Below are positions 62,669-64,000 of a stretch of 64,000 nt of DNA, piece after piece. The translations under genes and the position numbers were made by a program. Each line of letters starts with the position of its first letter. Position 1 is the first letter of the stretch. The DNA comes from an uncultured Bacilli bacterium (GTDB taxonomy: Bacteria > Bacillota_I > Bacilli_A > RF39 > UBA660): assembly GCA_934141245.1 (NCBI GenBank), contig CAKPCB010000001.1, positions 124,001 through 188,000 on the forward strand, read 5' to 3'. The notes below the pieces were generated by a model. The model made no database searches. It was not told the origin of the DNA and saw only the letters and a program-made list of their open reading frames with translations.

Positions 62669-64000
62669 AATGTGCTACCTTTGCTATTAGAAATAACACC
62701 ATATTTATAATTATGTAATTCAAATATATTTTTTACTATGGATAAACCAAGACCGGTTCCAATCATATTTCTTTTATGCTTTTTGTTGCTTTTATAATAT
62801 TTGTCCCAGATGAGATTTATCTCTTCTTTTTTTATACCTTTCCCTGTATCAGTTATTTCAATTCTTACTTTATTTTTTGTTTGATTAATATTTATGATTA
62901 CTTTTTTATCATCACCAGTATAGTTAATTGCATTATTAATTAGATTATATAAAACTTGTTCTATTTTTTTCTTATCTGCACTAATAATTATTTCATCCTT
63001 ATTAGTATTAAATATAAATTTATATTCTTCAGTAAAAGTAAATATTTTGTATCTATTAATTATTACTTTTGTTAAGTTTACTATATCAAAGTCTTCAATA
63101 TTTTTTTCATATAGTTTTGATTGCATCACTGATAAATCTAGTATATCTCCAACTAATAAATTTAATCTATCAACTTCTTCAATTATTACATTTAAATTTT
63201 CTTCTCTTTTTTTCTTGTCTTTATATGTTATATCTCTAACCATTTCCGAGTATGCCTTAATCATTGTAAGCGGAGTTTTTAAATCATGTGAAACATTTGC
63301 AAGAAGTTCTCTTCTTAATTCATCTGTTTTAGATAGTTCATCTTTTGCATAGTTTAGGGTAGAGGTAAGTTCTTGAATTTCACATATATTACTATTTGAT
63401 TCAAATGTTTCATCATATTTACCATCTGCTACCTTATGTGCCGATAAGTTTAATGCTTCAATTGGCTTTGATAGTTTTTTAGATATAAATGATGCGATTA
63501 AAATTGACAATAGTAATATTACAAAAGATACTATTATAAACTGATTTTTTAAAATTGTAACAGTAGAATCAGTTGGCTCTATAGTAGTATTTAGAAAAAA
63601 GTATGTATCATCAATTACAAAGGCATATACTTTATTTTTAATATTATATTTTTTTATATCTGAAGTAAATAATATATCTTTGTTTTCATTCTTTATTAAC
63701 TCATTCTTATAATTGTTGACATCACTTATAGGTACACAACTTTTATTCATATTATTATTGTATGAAAAGAGTGTATCATTTTCTAAAATGTTTATACATA
63801 TCCCTTTTTCAAATAAAATTTTATTGAGTGTATCCGAAATATCACTGTTTTTATCATATTTTTCTTTTATGATTAATGCTGCTAACTTGATATCTTTAGT
63901 TTTAAACCATTCATAGTATTTATCCAAAAATAAAATTTGAAATATCCAAAGAAATGATAATATTAAGATTGAAAATATTGCTAAGTAGGCCCATATAGTA
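62635..64000 (-). CDS. Membrane sensor histidine kinase, 5' end outside window
   Basis: The frame is open through the right edge: upstream of the TTG at 63927 it continues with a hydrophobic stretch (A-Y-L-A-I-F-S-I-L-I-L-S-F-L-W), so this is the first membrane segment and the true start is beyond 64000. Then an outside domain, a second membrane segment (about 'IIVSFVILLLSILIASF'), a HAMP linker ('SKPIEALNLSAHKVADGKYD'), the His box 'NVSHDLKTPLTMI' and an ATP domain with 'LYNLINNAINYT', 'DTGKGIKKEE' and 'GTGLGLSIVKNI'. Its response regulator is presumably beyond the edge. Confidence 0.93.
   Translation of the reverse strand, partial: TIWAYLAIFSILILSFLWIFQILFLDKYYEWFKTKDIKLAALIIKEKYDKNSDISDTLNKILFEKGICINILENDTLFSYNNNMNKSCVPISDVNNYKNELIKNENKDILFTSDIKKYNIKNKVYAFVIDDTYFFLNTTIEPTDSTVTILKNQFIIVSFVILLLSILIASFISKKLSKPIEALNLSAHKVADGKYDETFESNSNICEIQELTSTLNYAKDELSKTDELRRELLANVSHDLKTPLTMIKAYSEMVRDITYKDKKKREENLNVIIEEVDRLNLLVGDILDLSVMQSKLYEKNIEDFDIVNLTKVIINRYKIFTFTEEYKFIFNTNKDEIIISADKKKIEQVLYNLINNAINYTGDDKKVIININQTKNKVRIEITDTGKGIKKEEINLIWDKYYKSNKKHKRNMIGTGLGLSIVKNIFELHNYKYGVISNSKGSTFYFEVSNGGQT

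Overview
The window is a strongly AT-rich, gene-dense chromosomal stretch of a low-GC Firmicute. TGA serves as an ordinary stop (for example at the ends of dnaI and rsmH), so this is the standard bacterial code and not the Mycoplasma code. It carries mraZ-rsmH-ftsL-pbp, a T-box before thrS, RNase HIII, RNase R, DnaI, and ylbDE/ylbF/rsmD in Bacillus-like order. It also carries endospore genes: gpr, spoIIP, a gerA-type operon, ylbD, ylbE and a YjcZ-like tiny membrane protein. Together this suggests an uncultured gut-type member of Bacilli (RF39/Erysipelotrichia-like) that can make, or has recently made, endospores. The lineage name is an inference.

Layout. 1-2.9 kb: the tail of a Fic protein, a PilB/GspE ATPase on the minus strand, and two divergent prepilin-like genes. 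3-6.3 kb: dnaI, then a threonine T-box controlling a small unknown protein and a ThrRS that lacks its TGS domain. 6.3-11.2 kb: an anchored protein, then the division/cell-wall cluster mraZ-rsmH-ftsL-pbp with MraZ operator repeats. 11.2-16.4 kb: def, a YjcZ-like gene, a 1261-aa prepilin-leader protein with InlB-type repeats, and a small anchored protein. 16.4-24.3 kb: topA, two tandem secreted paralogues with BspA-like C-termini, tgt and a TPR protein. 24.3-31.8 kb: a decayed gene fragment, membrane proteins, rnhC, an OB-like small protein, a 1193-aa helical-repeat protein of unknown function, and a third short relative of the tandem paralogues.

31.9-36.6 kb: a tightly packed operon ruvA-tdk-nucleotidase-ruvB-mini RNB protein-queA. 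36.7-40.8 kb: a GHL10 hydrolase, a small zinc protein, an MBL hydrolase, a membrane protein, tRNA-Gln(CUG), a transglutaminase-like protein and rpsT. 40.8-47.3 kb: sporulation and germination genes (gpr, spoIIP, gerAA-gerAC-gerAB). 47.4-55.1 kb: rlmD, a ParA remnant, rnr, an acyltransferase and several small membrane proteins. 55.2-62.4 kb: rplS, lepB, an RdgB-like gene, a DUF1287 protein, a P-loop kinase, a ferritin-like protein, ylbD-ylbE, a U32 protein, ylbF and rsmD. 62.4-64 kb: a short pilin-like protein overlapping, tail to tail, a sensor kinase that runs off the window.

Themes. (1) A thin-filament or pseudopilus system: an ATPase and four proteins with class III (KGF) leaders, one of them very large and adhesin-like. 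(2) Secreted proteins of a family with a TasA/camelysin-like N-terminus. (3) Spore formation and germination. (4) Queuosine tRNA modification (queA and tgt). (5) Nucleotide salvage genes placed between ruvA and ruvB. No CRISPR array, rRNA, prophage or intact insertion sequence was seen.
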